Below are positions 25,366-33,412 of a DNA stretch of 64,000 nt, one piece after another. Under the pieces are notes generated by a model. That model had not been told where the DNA came from. It worked only from the letters and a program-made list of their open reading frames with translations, and did no database searches. Numbering within the stretch: the stretch's first letter is position 1; every line of letters starts with the position of its first letter. Source of the DNA: JACVRW01 sp963728155. Its GTDB lineage: Bacteria > Actinomycetota > Thermoleophilia > Solirubrobacterales > Thermoleophilaceae. Position numbers and translations under genes: made by a program. The DNA lies in assembly GCA_963728155.1 (NCBI GenBank), contig CAVSJF010000011.1:62001-126000 (forward strand). Direction: 5' to 3'.

Positions 25366-25860
25366 GTGGATCCCCGCCCACCCTCGCAGTCGCGATCCGA
25401 GATGAGCCGGTGGATGGGCGGTCGCCGACGCCAACATCGCGGGCAACGTGCACGGCGGGGTGATCCTGCGGCTGTGCGACGAGGCGGCGGGCATCGCGGC
25501 CGTGCGCCATGCCGGACACGGGTGGTCACGGCGGCGCTGGACCGCATGACCTTCCTGAATGCCGTCTACCTGGGCAACCTCGTCACGCTCAGGGCGACCG
25601 TCAACGCGGCGTGGCGCACCTCGATGGAGGTCGGCGTGCGCGTGGAGGCCGAGAACGTGCGCACCGGGGAGATCACCCACACGTCGACGGCCTACGTGAC
25701 GATGGTCGCGCTCGACGAGGAGGGCCGGCCGGCGCAGGTGCCGCCGCTGGAGGTGGAGACGCCCGACGAGCGGCGCCGCGCCCGGGAGGCCCAGCTGCGC
25801 CGGGACAATCGCCTCGAGGAGCGCCGGCGCATCGAGTCGGCGCGCCGGGACGAGGCCTGA
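25366..25860 (+). CDS. Acyl-CoA thioesterase, hotdog fold (two apparent 1-bp errors)
   Basis: After correction about 164 aa. The start S-E-M-S-R-W-M-G and then (after removing one base near 25419) V-A-D-A-N-I-A-G-N-V-H-G-G-V-I-L-R-L-C-D-E-A-A-G match the ACOT7/YciA-type hotdog core; the Asp is the likely catalytic residue. Restoring one base near 25520 rejoins H-R-V-V-T-A-A-L-D-R-M-T-F. The two errors cancel, so the end is in frame. Hydrolyses acyl-CoA to fatty acid, consistent with the many acyl-CoA genes in this window. Divergent from pspA. Confidence 0.8.
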   Translation: MDPRPPSQSRSEMSRWMGGRRRQHRGQRARRGDPAAVRRGGGHRGRAPCRTRVVTAALDRMTFLNAVYLGNLVTLRATVNAAWRTSMEVGVRVEAENVRTGEITHTSTAYVTMVALDEEGRPAQVPPLEVETPDERRRAREAQLRRDNRLEERRRIESARRDEA

Positions 25861-25863
25861 GGA

Positions 25864-26101
25864 TCAGCGGCGCGGTTCCTTCGCCCGGTCGTGCGGCTCT
25901 TTGCGCGCTCCGTTCGTGCGGCTCGCGGCCCGGCGCGCCGGGATCCTTGAGTGCCTCGGCCGCCCGCTTGGCCTTGTCCTGCGTGGTGCCGCGCCCGCGG
26001 GCGATGTCCTTCAGCTCCTCGGCATCCTGCTTGAGGGCCTCCGTGCCGCCGCGCTGGTCCACGACCTTCTTCGCCTTGTTCACCAGATCGCCGAAGCGCA
26101 T
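25864..26101 (-). CDS. Small charged helical protein, possible antitoxin-like (one apparent 1-bp insertion)
   Basis: Begins MRFGDLVNKAKKVVDQRGGT after a GGTGGAG site and continues with Lys/Glu-rich helices (DIARGRGTTQDKAKRAAEAL). In the raw frame it runs far into the thioesterase gene on the other strand. Removing one base near 25950 gives a hydrophilic tail ending K-E-P-H-D-R-A-K-E-P-R-R and a TGA at 25864, just 3 bp from the converging thioesterase stop, which fits better. About 78 aa. It weakly resembles Rv0909-type antitoxins, but no toxin gene is adjacent. Confidence 0.5.
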
Positions 26102-26142
26102 GTCACTCCACCTACCTGTCGGGTGCGGCGCACTCTAGTGCC

Positions 26143-26610
26143 CTAGATCACCGGGCCCTCGGGGCCGGGCGCCTGGGGCAGTTGGCGCCATTCGGTGAAG
26201 CGGCCGTCCTTGACCGTCACGCGCACCTGGGCCGTGCCCTCGCAGGGTCCGCCGGGCCCGGCGCTGAGCGTAAACGAGGCGAGCGCGTCCGGTCCCGGCT
26301 CGTCCTCGACCTCGACCAGCTCCGCGCTGCACGGCAACGTGGCGTTGAACACCTTCGCCGCGGCGGCGTCGCGCAGCTTGAACGGCCGGCCCTGGTCGAC
26401 GATGGCGCCCTTGGCGAAGTAACCGGCCGCCTTCTCGATGTCGCGCGCGTTGAGAGCGGTGATCCAGCCCCGCACCACCCGCTCCTCCCCGGCCGCCGTC
26501 TTCGACGGGGTCTTCTGAGCCGAGCTCTCGGGCTTTTCGTCGGCCTCCTCGGAATCGCAACTTGCTCCGAGCAGCAGCGCCGCCGCGAGTACGCAACCCA
26601 CAAGGCGCAT
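26143..26610 (-). CDS. Lipoprotein with NTF2/SnoaL-like domain
   Basis: 155 aa. Signal peptide MRLVGCVLAAALLLGASC with a lipobox at LGAS-Cys. An acidic Ser-rich linker is followed by EERVVRGWITALNARDIEKA and FTEWRQLP, a layout typical of small NTF2-like (SnoaL) folds. The ATG overlaps the upstream ctaG-like stop by one base, so the two are co-translated. Two cysteines in the domain (PCSAELVE and GGPCEGTA) could pair outside the cell. Function unknown. Confidence 0.75.
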   Translation of the reverse strand: MRLVGCVLAAALLLGASCDSEEADEKPESSAQKTPSKTAAGEERVVRGWITALNARDIEKAAGYFAKGAIVDQGRPFKLRDAAAAKVFNATLPCSAELVEVEDEPGPDALASFTLSAGPGGPCEGTAQVRVTVKDGRFTEWRQLPQAPGPEGPVI

Positions 26611-27512
26611 CACACGCTCGCGCTGCCGCTCTCGACCCGCCGCCGCAGCTCCTCGCCGCGACCGGCGGCGACGGCGCGGGCGGCCCGCTGCTCGGTCAGC
26701 TCGACGCCGCGCGCGCTCGCGTACTCGAGCAGCGCCTGGCGCTCCTCGGACTCGCGCGCGGCCTTGATGAAGAGCCAGCCCAGCAGCAGCACGGTCACGA
26801 GGCTCCCCTCGAGCATCATGATCGTGCCCGCGAGGCCCTGGTCCTGGAGGGGCCCGATGTCCCACTCGAGCTGGCCGGAGCGATAGTCGGGATAGAAGAC
26901 CGCCTCCGACCACATGAAGACGTTGGCCAGCAGGGTCCCGGTTAGGCGGACACCCACCACGTAGGCCAGCTTGGCCCCGTTGCCGAACCACGCGGGCTGG
27001 GGGAGCGGGCCGAGCAGGGCCAGCCACATGGTGAAGCCGAAGAACACGAAGCTCGTGTGCTGGAGCGCGTGCACGGCGTCGGAGGAGACTGCCGCCTGGT
27101 AGAGCACCGGAAGGTGCCATACGAAGAGGTCGAGCGCCCAGAGCGTGAAGGCCACCACCGGCTGGGTGAGCACGCGCAGCTTCTGCACCACCCGCCGGGC
27201 GAGAAGGGGCTGTAGGAGCGGGCCGGTCAGGCCGAGCACGAGCAGGAGGGAGCCCAGATCGGCCATCAGCAGGTGCTGGGCCATGTGGCCGAGCACGAGC
27301 TCCTCGCCGATGTGCGCCACCGGCGTGACCAGAGCGGCGATGATCACCGCTATGCCGGCGCCGAAGAAGGCCATCCGCCACGCGGGCACCGGCCGGCCCT
27401 GGCGCGCGAGCGTGCGCGCGCGAACCCAGTAGGCGCCGAGCGCGACGATCGGAGGCACGAGCTGCAGCGGCTCGAGCACGCCGCCTCCGACGTGGGCAAA
27501 CAGGACGGTCAC
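26610..27512 (-). CDS. Cytochrome c oxidase assembly protein, caa3-type CtaG family
   Basis: 300-aa membrane protein with about seven helices of the Caa3_CtaG family. Conserved histidine motifs are VLGHMAQHLLMADLG and LFVWHLPVLYQ ... HALQHTSFVFFG, candidate copper or heme ligands. In Bacillus, CtaG is needed for Cu(A)-type cytochrome oxidase assembly; here the role is inferred. GTG start at 27512. It is followed directly by a lipoprotein gene. No oxidase subunit genes occur in the window. Confidence 0.85.
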   Translation of the reverse strand: MTVLFAHVGGGVLEPLQLVPPIVALGAYWVRARTLARQGRPVPAWRMAFFGAGIAVIIAALVTPVAHIGEELVLGHMAQHLLMADLGSLLLVLGLTGPLLQPLLARRVVQKLRVLTQPVVAFTLWALDLFVWHLPVLYQAAVSSDAVHALQHTSFVFFGFTMWLALLGPLPQPAWFGNGAKLAYVVGVRLTGTLLANVFMWSEAVFYPDYRSGQLEWDIGPLQDQGLAGTIMMLEGSLVTVLLLGWLFIKAARESEERQALLEYASARGVELTEQRAARAVAAGRGEELRRRVESGSASV

Positions 27513-27545
27513 CTTCTTCCGAGGATAGACCTCGGGCGCCGGGGA

Positions 27546-28844
27546 CTAGGCGGCGTCGAGCGCCTCGGTGGCGGCGCCCACCACGTCACCGGGTGCGTTG
27601 CCCGGCGCCTGCTCGAGCACCTCGGCATCCGGCTGGGTGAGCTTCTGCTGGTACTCGGCGCGCTGCATGCGCGAGACGACGAGCCGCTGGACCTGGGCCG
27701 TGCCCTCGAAGATCTGGTAGATCTTGGCGTCGCGGAAGAACTTCTCCAGCGGGCACTCGGTGAGCTGGGCGTAGGGGCCCACCAGGTCCATCAAAGTGGT
27801 GGTGGTCCACATCGCGGTGTCGCCGGCCTTGAGCTTCGACATCGAGCCCTGGCCGCCGGTCATCGGCAGGCCGTTGCGGCCCATCCACGCCGCGCGCCAC
27901 ACCAGCAGGCGGGAGGCCTCGATCTCCGTGGCCACCTCGGCCATCACCTGCTGGATGCGCTGCTGGTCGAGCAGCGGGCCGTTCTCGTCCTCCTGGCCCT
28001 CGAGGTAGTCCAGGGTCCACTCGTAGGCGGCCTGGGCGATGCCGAGCGCGGACGCGCCCACGAGCGGGCGGGTGAGCTCGAAGGTCGCGAGAGCGCCCGA
28101 AGAGCGACCGGTCGACTCGCCCGAGCGCGCGCGCTCGAGCTTTCGCTGCAGCTTGTCGTAGCCGCCCAGCAGGTACTCCATGGGCAGGCGGCAGTCCTCG
28201 AGGATGACCTCGGTGGTCTGGGAGGCGCGGATGCCGAGCTTGGACTCCTTCTTGCCCATCGAGAGCCCGGGCGTGCCCTTGGGCACCACGAACGAGGCCT
28301 GACCACGGTGGCCGAGCTCGGGATCGACGGTGGCCACCACGACGGTCACGTCGGCGATGCCGCCGTTGGTGATGAAGACCTTGGTTCCGTTGAGCACCCA
28401 CTCGTCGCCGTCCTGGCGGGCGGTGGTCTTGAGCGAGCGCACGTCGGACCCGGCGCTCGGCTCGGTGACGGCGTAGGCGCCGAGCTTGATCTCGTCGCCC
28501 ATGCCGAAGCACTCGGGAACCCACCGGGCGATCTGCTCGGGCGTGCCCGAGGACGCGATGCCGGCCGCGGCCAGCGAGCCGCCCTGGATGGCGAGGGCGA
28601 TTCCGGCGCAGCCCCAGTGGAGCTCCTCGGCGTAGATGCAGCCGTAGATGCCCTCGGGATCGGAGCCCAGCAGCTGGATGTGCTCCAGGCCGTGGAGACC
28701 CCATTCGCGGGCCGCCTTGATCGCGTCCCACGGCACGCTCTCGTCGCGGTCGTGCTGCTCGGCGACGGGCCGGATCACCTCACGCGCGAAGCGGCGGCAC
28801 TTGTCCTGATATTCGAGTTGATCGTCGTTGAGCCGGAAATCCAC
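27546..28844 (-). CDS. Acyl-CoA dehydrogenase
   Basis: 432 aa. DFRLNDDQLEYQDKCRRFAR opens the fold. FAD/substrate motifs are AYAVTEPSAGSDVRSLKTTA and KLGIRASQTTEVILED; ERARSGESTGRSSGALATFE holds the mid-domain; YQIFEGTAQVQRLVVSR is the C-terminal signature, with the catalytic-base region around it. GTG 28844 is chosen because GGAGG lies 7 nt upstream and the family N-terminus fits. An FAD enzyme of fatty-acid or branched acyl-CoA oxidation. A 16-bp palindrome upstream is identical to one before the thiolase gene. Confidence 0.93.
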   Translation of the reverse strand: MDFRLNDDQLEYQDKCRRFAREVIRPVAEQHDRDESVPWDAIKAAREWGLHGLEHIQLLGSDPEGIYGCIYAEELHWGCAGIALAIQGGSLAAAGIASSGTPEQIARWVPECFGMGDEIKLGAYAVTEPSAGSDVRSLKTTARQDGDEWVLNGTKVFITNGGIADVTVVVATVDPELGHRGQASFVVPKGTPGLSMGKKESKLGIRASQTTEVILEDCRLPMEYLLGGYDKLQRKLERARSGESTGRSSGALATFELTRPLVGASALGIAQAAYEWTLDYLEGQEDENGPLLDQQRIQQVMAEVATEIEASRLLVWRAAWMGRNGLPMTGGQGSMSKLKAGDTAMWTTTTLMDLVGPYAQLTECPLEKFFRDAKIYQIFEGTAQVQRLVVSRMQRAEYQQKLTQPDAEVLEQAPGNAPGDVVGAATEALDAA

Positions 28845-28861
28845 GAGACGCCTCCGCTGCG

Positions 28862-28877
28862 TTGACTGACCAGTCAA
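28862..28877. promoter_or_regulatory. Palindromic operator, copy 1 (probable TetR-type)
   Basis: TTGACTGACCAGTCAA, with arms TTGACTG and CAGTCAA around AC, lies 18 bp upstream of the acyl-CoA dehydrogenase GTG. An identical copy sits between the thiolase and hydroxyacyl-CoA dehydrogenase genes (40316-40331). Its TTGACT can also read as a -35-like hexamer. Confidence 0.65.
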
Positions 28878-28941
28878 TCATACAGGCAGATCGCTCCGGG
28901 CGGCCGGGGACGTAGGCAGCACATAGCTAATCTGCCCCCGG

Positions 28942-30111
28942 ATGCGTCGCGCTGTGGCACTGCTGCTGGCGGCCGGCTTGCTCGGCGGTTGCAGCCTCGG
29001 CGACGAGGAGACGCGTCCTCCGCAGATCAGCGTGGAGGCCGACGACGAGGAGTCGGCCGAGCAGCCCGGCTTCGCCACCAGCGCCACCCGCAACACCATC
29101 CGCGTGGGGGGCGGCGATTCGGCTGCCGACGCAGCCGCCGTGGCCGGCGCGCTCTTCCCGGCCACCGGGTCTTCCGACCGCCCGAGCGCGGTGGTGCTGG
29201 TGGACGGCGAGGACTGGTCGTCGGCGGTGGCGGCCTCCGTGCTCGCCGGCCCACCGATCGCCGCGCCGCTGTTGCTCTCCGACGGCGACGAGCTGCCGGC
29301 CGTGACCCAGGACACGATCGAGCGCCTCGACCCGCGCGGATCCGATCTCTCACAGGATGCGCAGGTGATTCGCGTCGGGGAGGACGTGGCTCGGCCCGAG
29401 GGCTTCAAGACCGCCGTGATCAAGGGCGCGGATCCCTATGCGCGCGCCGCGGCGATCGACCGCTTCTTCTCCGCCGCCCGCGGACGGCCGTCGGGTGACG
29501 TCGTCCTCTACTCGGGCGAGCGCCCGGAGTGGGCGATGCCCGCCGCCTCCTGGGCCGCGCGCTCGGGCGACGCCGCCCTGCCGGTCAAGACCGCCGCGGT
29601 GCCGCCGCCGGTGATCAGAGCCCTCGAGGCCCACGAACGGCCCGACGTGTATCTGCTGGGCAGCGAGCGAGTGATCGGCAAGGAGGTCGCCGATCTCCTG
29701 AGGCGGCGCAAGCTGGCCCGCTCGGTCGAACGGATCGAGGGCCCGACCGCGGTCGAGAGCGCGATCGCCTTCGCCCGCTACGAGAGGGGAGATTTCGGCT
29801 GGGGCGTGGTCGTTCCGGGCTACAACTTCGCCGTCGCGAGCACCACCCGCCCGGCCGACGCCGGCGCGGCGGCCTCGCTCGCCACGAGCGGCGTCTTCGC
29901 GCCGCTGCTGGTCACCGATCGTGCCGAGACCCTGCCCGAGCCGCTGGAGAGCTATCTGCTGAGCGTGCAGCCGGGCTATGAGGACGACCCGGGCCAGGCG
30001 GTCTACAACCGGGCCTGGATCCTCGGCGACGACTCGGTCATCTCGGCACGCCAGCAGGCACAGATCGACCAGATCACCGAGCTCATACCGGTGCAGGCGG
30101 GGGCGCCGTGA
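28942..30111 (+). CDS. Lipoprotein with cell-wall-binding repeat 2-like domains
   Basis: 389 aa. A lipobox GLLGGC follows the signal peptide. RVGGGDSAADAAAVAGALFP and repeated blocks such as AVVLVDGEDWSSAVAAS and PLLLSDGDELP match the cell-wall-binding repeat 2 pattern (PF04122, CwlB/LytC-type). Three related blocks are visible (about 50-160, 165-270, 275-385). It probably sits outside the membrane and binds wall polymers. The stop overlaps a methyltransferase start (GTGA). Confidence 0.8.
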   Translation: MRRAVALLLAAGLLGGCSLGDEETRPPQISVEADDEESAEQPGFATSATRNTIRVGGGDSAADAAAVAGALFPATGSSDRPSAVVLVDGEDWSSAVAASVLAGPPIAAPLLLSDGDELPAVTQDTIERLDPRGSDLSQDAQVIRVGEDVARPEGFKTAVIKGADPYARAAAIDRFFSAARGRPSGDVVLYSGERPEWAMPAASWAARSGDAALPVKTAAVPPPVIRALEAHERPDVYLLGSERVIGKEVADLLRRRKLARSVERIEGPTAVESAIAFARYERGDFGWGVVVPGYNFAVASTTRPADAGAAASLATSGVFAPLLVTDRAETLPEPLESYLLSVQPGYEDDPGQAVYNRAWILGDDSVISARQQAQIDQITELIPVQAGAP

Positions 30112-30924
30112 ACGAGACCTACGTACACGGCTACCGCGCCCGCGAGAGCGAGCGCCTGCAGGATCAGGCCGGGACGCTCGTCGAGTTGCTGCATCACGAC
30201 ACCGCCTTCCCCGCCGGCGCCACCGTGCTCGAGGCGGGATGCGGAGTGGGCGCCCAGACGGTCACCCTGGCCGCGCGGAGCCCCGGCGCGCGGTTCACCT
30301 CGATCGACGTCTCCGCGGAGTCGATCGCCGAGGCGAAGCGACGGGTAGAGCAGGCGGGGATCACCAACGTGGAGTTTCGCCAGGCGGACATCTTCGCCTC
30401 GCCCTTCGAGGCCGGCAGCTTCGATCACGTCTTCGTGTGCTTCGTGCTGGAGCACCTCTCCCGGCCCGTCGAGGCCCTGGCGATTCTGCGCGAGGATGCT
30501 CGCGCCCGGCGGCACCATCACCGTGATCGAGGGCGATCACGGGTCGGCCTACTTCCACCCCGACAGTTCCGCCGCCCACGCGGCGATCCGCTGCCAGATC
30601 GAGCTCCAGCGGGCCGCCGGAGGCGATGCGCTGATCGGCCGCCGCATCTACCCCCTCATAGCCGAGGCGGGCTTCGGCGGCGTGTCGGTGTCGCCGCGCA
30701 TGGTCTACGTGGATTCGAGCCGCCCCGAGCTGGTCGACGGATTCACGCGCAGGACGTTCACCGCGATGGTCGAGGGCGTTCGCGAGCCCGCGCTCGCCGC
30801 CGGCCTGATCGAGGCGCCGGACTTCGATGCCGGAGTGAGGGCGCTTCACCGAACGACCGAGGCGGACGGCGTGTTCTGTTACACGTTCTTCAAGGGCGTG
30901 GGGACGAACGATGCGCTCACGTAG
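30108..30924 (+). CDS. Class I SAM-dependent methyltransferase (one apparent 1-bp insertion)
   Basis: Corrected length about 271 aa. Motif I is VLEAGCGVGAQTVTLAARSP, then TSIDVSAESIAEAKRR and FDHVFVCFVLEHL. The frame breaks at about 30494, where one extra G separates L-R-E from M-L-A-P-G-G-T-I-T-V-I-E-G-D-H-G. After it the protein continues normally to TAG 30924. GTG start overlaps the preceding lipoprotein stop by 4 nt, which suggests coupled expression. Substrate unknown. Confidence 0.82.
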
Positions 30925-30937
30925 GATCCGGTAGCCG

Positions 30938-31207
30938 ATGAGCGAGTACGAGCGAGCCGACCGCTACGAGCGCGAACCGACCGTCGAGGACGTGCGCCAG
31001 TTGATGGGCGCGTCCACGCCGCACTTCGCGCTTCATCTGCGCAACCGCATTCGCAACCTGGTCGGCGGCCTGCCCGAGGATCACCCCGCGCGCGTGGAAG
31101 GTGAGCGGGAGATCTCGCGGCTCGACCAGATCGCGCTCGGCTCGGAGCGCCGCGGGCCCATACAGGGCCACGAGCAGGGCATGCCCAGCTACCGCGGCCC
31201 CGAGTAA
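30938..31207 (+). CDS. Small conserved-looking hypothetical protein
   Basis: 89 aa, soluble and charged: SEYERADRYEREPTVEDVRQ, HFALHLRNRIRNLVGGLP, then a Gly/Pro-rich tail HEQGMPSYRGPE. No domain recognised. The codon pattern and close fit between the methyltransferase end and the converging acyl-CoA dehydrogenase stop (10 bp) support it being a gene. TAGGAT lies 10 nt before the ATG as a possible -10. Confidence 0.6.
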   Translation: MSEYERADRYEREPTVEDVRQLMGASTPHFALHLRNRIRNLVGGLPEDHPARVEGEREISRLDQIALGSERRGPIQGHEQGMPSYRGPE

Positions 31208-31217
31208 CGCCCCCTCG

Positions 31218-32237
31218 CTACGAGACGGCGGCCGTCTGCTGCGAGCCCGAGAGCTCGGCGACGATGTCGCGGTGCTCGCGCGCGGACCCGTAGAGCATCC
31301 CGTCGACGCGGGCCCGCTTGAGGAAGAAGTGCAGGTCGTGCTCCCACGTGAAGCCGATCCCGCCGTGCACCTGTAGCGAGGAGGTGCACACCCGCCAACC
31401 CGCGTCCGAGGCGTAGGCCTTGGCCATCGAGGCGGCCAGGGCCATCGTCTCGGGCTCGGCGTCCGCGGTCCACGCGGCGTAGTAGCTGGCCGACCGTGAG
31501 CCCTCGACCTCCAGCAGCATCTGCGCGCAGCGGTGCGATACCGCCTGGTAGGCGCCGATCGCGCGGCCGAACTGCTTGCGGTCGCGCGCGTACTCCACGG
31601 CCATGTCCATCGCGCGCTGCGCGATGCCGGTCAGCTCGGCGGCCACGGCCAGGGCGGCGCACGAGAGCCCCGGGAGGTGGTCTCGCTCGAGCGGCTCGCC
31701 CGCCTCACCGGCGCGCACCCGCGCGTATGAGCGTGTCCCGTCCATCGTCTTCACGGGCTCGACCTCGGCGGCCGACCGCTCGACCACGGTGCGGCCCTCG
31801 TGGCCGCACAGGACGATGACGTCGGCAGACTCGGCGTCCGGCACGAGCTTGGCCTCGCCGCCGTTGACCACGCCCACGGTCCCGCGCACCTCGCCCGAGG
31901 CGATCCCAGGCAGCCAGCGCGCCTTTTGCTCCTCCGAGCCGCCCGCCTGGAGCACGAGCCCGGCGGCGGCATTGGAGAGGAAGGGCACCGGCGCCAGCGC
32001 GTAGCCGAGCTCCTCGGTGAGGATCACGAGCTCGACGATGCCGAGCCCCTGGCCGCCGTACTCCTCGGCGATGAAGATGCCCGGCCAGCCGAGCTCGCCG
32101 AGCTCCTTCCAGGCCGCGTCGTCCCAGGTGCCGGCCTCAGCGTGCTCGCGCACGCGCTCCATCTTGAAGCGGTCGGCGATCAGGTCCTTGGCCGTGCGCT
32201 TGATGGCGTGCTGATCGTCGGAGAAGTCGAAGTTCAT
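31218..32237 (-). CDS. Acyl-CoA dehydrogenase (short, ACAD-like partner)
   Basis: 339 aa, shorter than the 380-aa norm. N-terminus NFDFSDDQHAIKRTAKDLIA, EEYGGQGLGIVELVILTEEL, and the C-terminal signature SLQVHGGIGFTWEHDLHFFL. The middle FAD segment (VNGGEAKLVPDAESADVIVL) is degenerate compared with the canonical TEPSAGSD motif. This pattern is typical of the second subunit of heteromeric ACADs such as those acting on steroid or bile-acid side chains. An ACAD gene lies 11 bp upstream, so the two may assemble together. Confidence 0.9.
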   Translation of the reverse strand: MNFDFSDDQHAIKRTAKDLIADRFKMERVREHAEAGTWDDAAWKELGELGWPGIFIAEEYGGQGLGIVELVILTEELGYALAPVPFLSNAAAGLVLQAGGSEEQKARWLPGIASGEVRGTVGVVNGGEAKLVPDAESADVIVLCGHEGRTVVERSAAEVEPVKTMDGTRSYARVRAGEAGEPLERDHLPGLSCAALAVAAELTGIAQRAMDMAVEYARDRKQFGRAIGAYQAVSHRCAQMLLEVEGSRSASYYAAWTADAEPETMALAASMAKAYASDAGWRVCTSSLQVHGGIGFTWEHDLHFFLKRARVDGMLYGSAREHRDIVAELSGSQQTAAVS

Positions 32238-32248
32238 GGGTGGCCTCG

Positions 32249-33385
32249 CTATCGCAGCTTGGGAAGGCCAAGCACCCGCTCGGCGATGATGTTCTTGAGA
32301 ATCTCGGTGGTGCCGCCCTCGATCGAGTTGGCCCGCGATCGCAGCAGCCGGTAGGTCCAGGGCGAGTCCCAGTAGGCGCCCTCCTCGCCGAGGATGTCGA
32401 CGGCCACCTCGGTCAGCGCCTGGTTGATCTCGCCCCACTGCCACTTGGGCAGGGAACCCTCGGGACCGGGCACGCCGCGCTTCATGATCATCGTCAGGCC
32501 GCGCCAGGAGTTCAGGCGCAGCAGCTCGACCTCGATCGTGAGCTGGGCGAGCCTCTGGCGGATCACCGGGTCGTCGTCGACGCCGCGCTCGCGCGCCAGT
32601 GCCTTGAGATCCTCGAGGCCCATCCTGACCCCCGCGGCCGCCGCGGCACCCAATCCCGCGCGCTCGTTCATCAGCGTGGTGATGGCCACGCCCCAGCCGT
32701 TGCCGACGCCGCCCACCACGTTCTCGTCGGGAATCCGGGCTTCCTCGATGAAGAGCTCGTTGAACTCCGGCTCGTTGGTGATCTGGTGCAGCGGGCGCAC
32801 CTGAACCGCCTCCTGCTCCATATCCATGATGAAGTAGGTCAGGCCCTGGTGCTTGGGCACGTCGGAGTCGGTGCGCGCCACCAGCATGCACCACTTGGAC
32901 TTGTGGGCGAACGTGGTCCAGACCTTCTGCCCGGTGACCACCCACTCGCCGTTGGACTTGACCGCCTTGGTCTTCAGCGAGGCCAGGTCGGAGCCCGATT
33001 CGGGCTCGGAGAAGCCCTGGCACCAGATCTCGTCGCCGGTGAGGATGGGGCGAAGCCAGCGCTCCTTCTGCTCGTCGCTGCCGTGGGTGATCACCACCGG
33101 GCCGCCCATGACCATGCCCAGGACGTTGGCCGGCGAGGGCGCCTTCGCGCGCGCCATCTCCTCACCGAACAGGGCCTGCTCGATCATGGTCGCGCCGCGC
33201 CCGCCGTACTCCTTGGGCCACGAGAACCCGGCGTAGCCGGCGTCGAAGAGAACCTTTTGCCAGACCCGCCGGTGGTCGAATGCCGCGTCCTCGCCGGAGG
33301 GCTCCTCGCCGGGATGGTTCTCCGCCAGCCACCCGCGCAGCTCGTCCCGAAAGGCCTGCTCGGAGGGCGAGAGTGTGAGGTCCAT
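32249..33385 (-). CDS. Acyl-CoA dehydrogenase
   Basis: 378 aa. N-terminus DLTLSPSEQAFRDELRGWLA, FSEPESGSDLASLKTKAVKS (FAD/substrate motif intact), QKVWTTFAHKSKWCMLVART, and C-terminal NSIEGGTTEILKNIIAERVL. Complements the degenerate partner encoded 11 bp downstream; the pair may form a heterotetramer. ATG at 33385. The upstream region holds a palindrome shared with a divergent tetR gene, so this unit is probably under TetR control. Confidence 0.92.
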   Translation of the reverse strand: MDLTLSPSEQAFRDELRGWLAENHPGEEPSGEDAAFDHRRVWQKVLFDAGYAGFSWPKEYGGRGATMIEQALFGEEMARAKAPSPANVLGMVMGGPVVITHGSDEQKERWLRPILTGDEIWCQGFSEPESGSDLASLKTKAVKSNGEWVVTGQKVWTTFAHKSKWCMLVARTDSDVPKHQGLTYFIMDMEQEAVQVRPLHQITNEPEFNELFIEEARIPDENVVGGVGNGWGVAITTLMNERAGLGAAAAAGVRMGLEDLKALARERGVDDDPVIRQRLAQLTIEVELLRLNSWRGLTMIMKRGVPGPEGSLPKWQWGEINQALTEVAVDILGEEGAYWDSPWTYRLLRSRANSIEGGTTEILKNIIAERVLGLPKLR

Positions 33386-33395
33386 GGCGGAGTAA

Positions 33396-33411
33396 TGTAC
33401 CAGGGCGTACA
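33396..33411. promoter_or_regulatory. Probable TetR operator between acyl-CoA dehydrogenase and tetR genes
   Basis: Perfect 5-bp arms TGTAC and GTACA flank 6 nt (CAGGGC). It ends one base before the tetR ATG and 11 bp from the dehydrogenase ATG, a position suited to repress both. Confidence 0.5.
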
Positions 33412-33412
33412 C

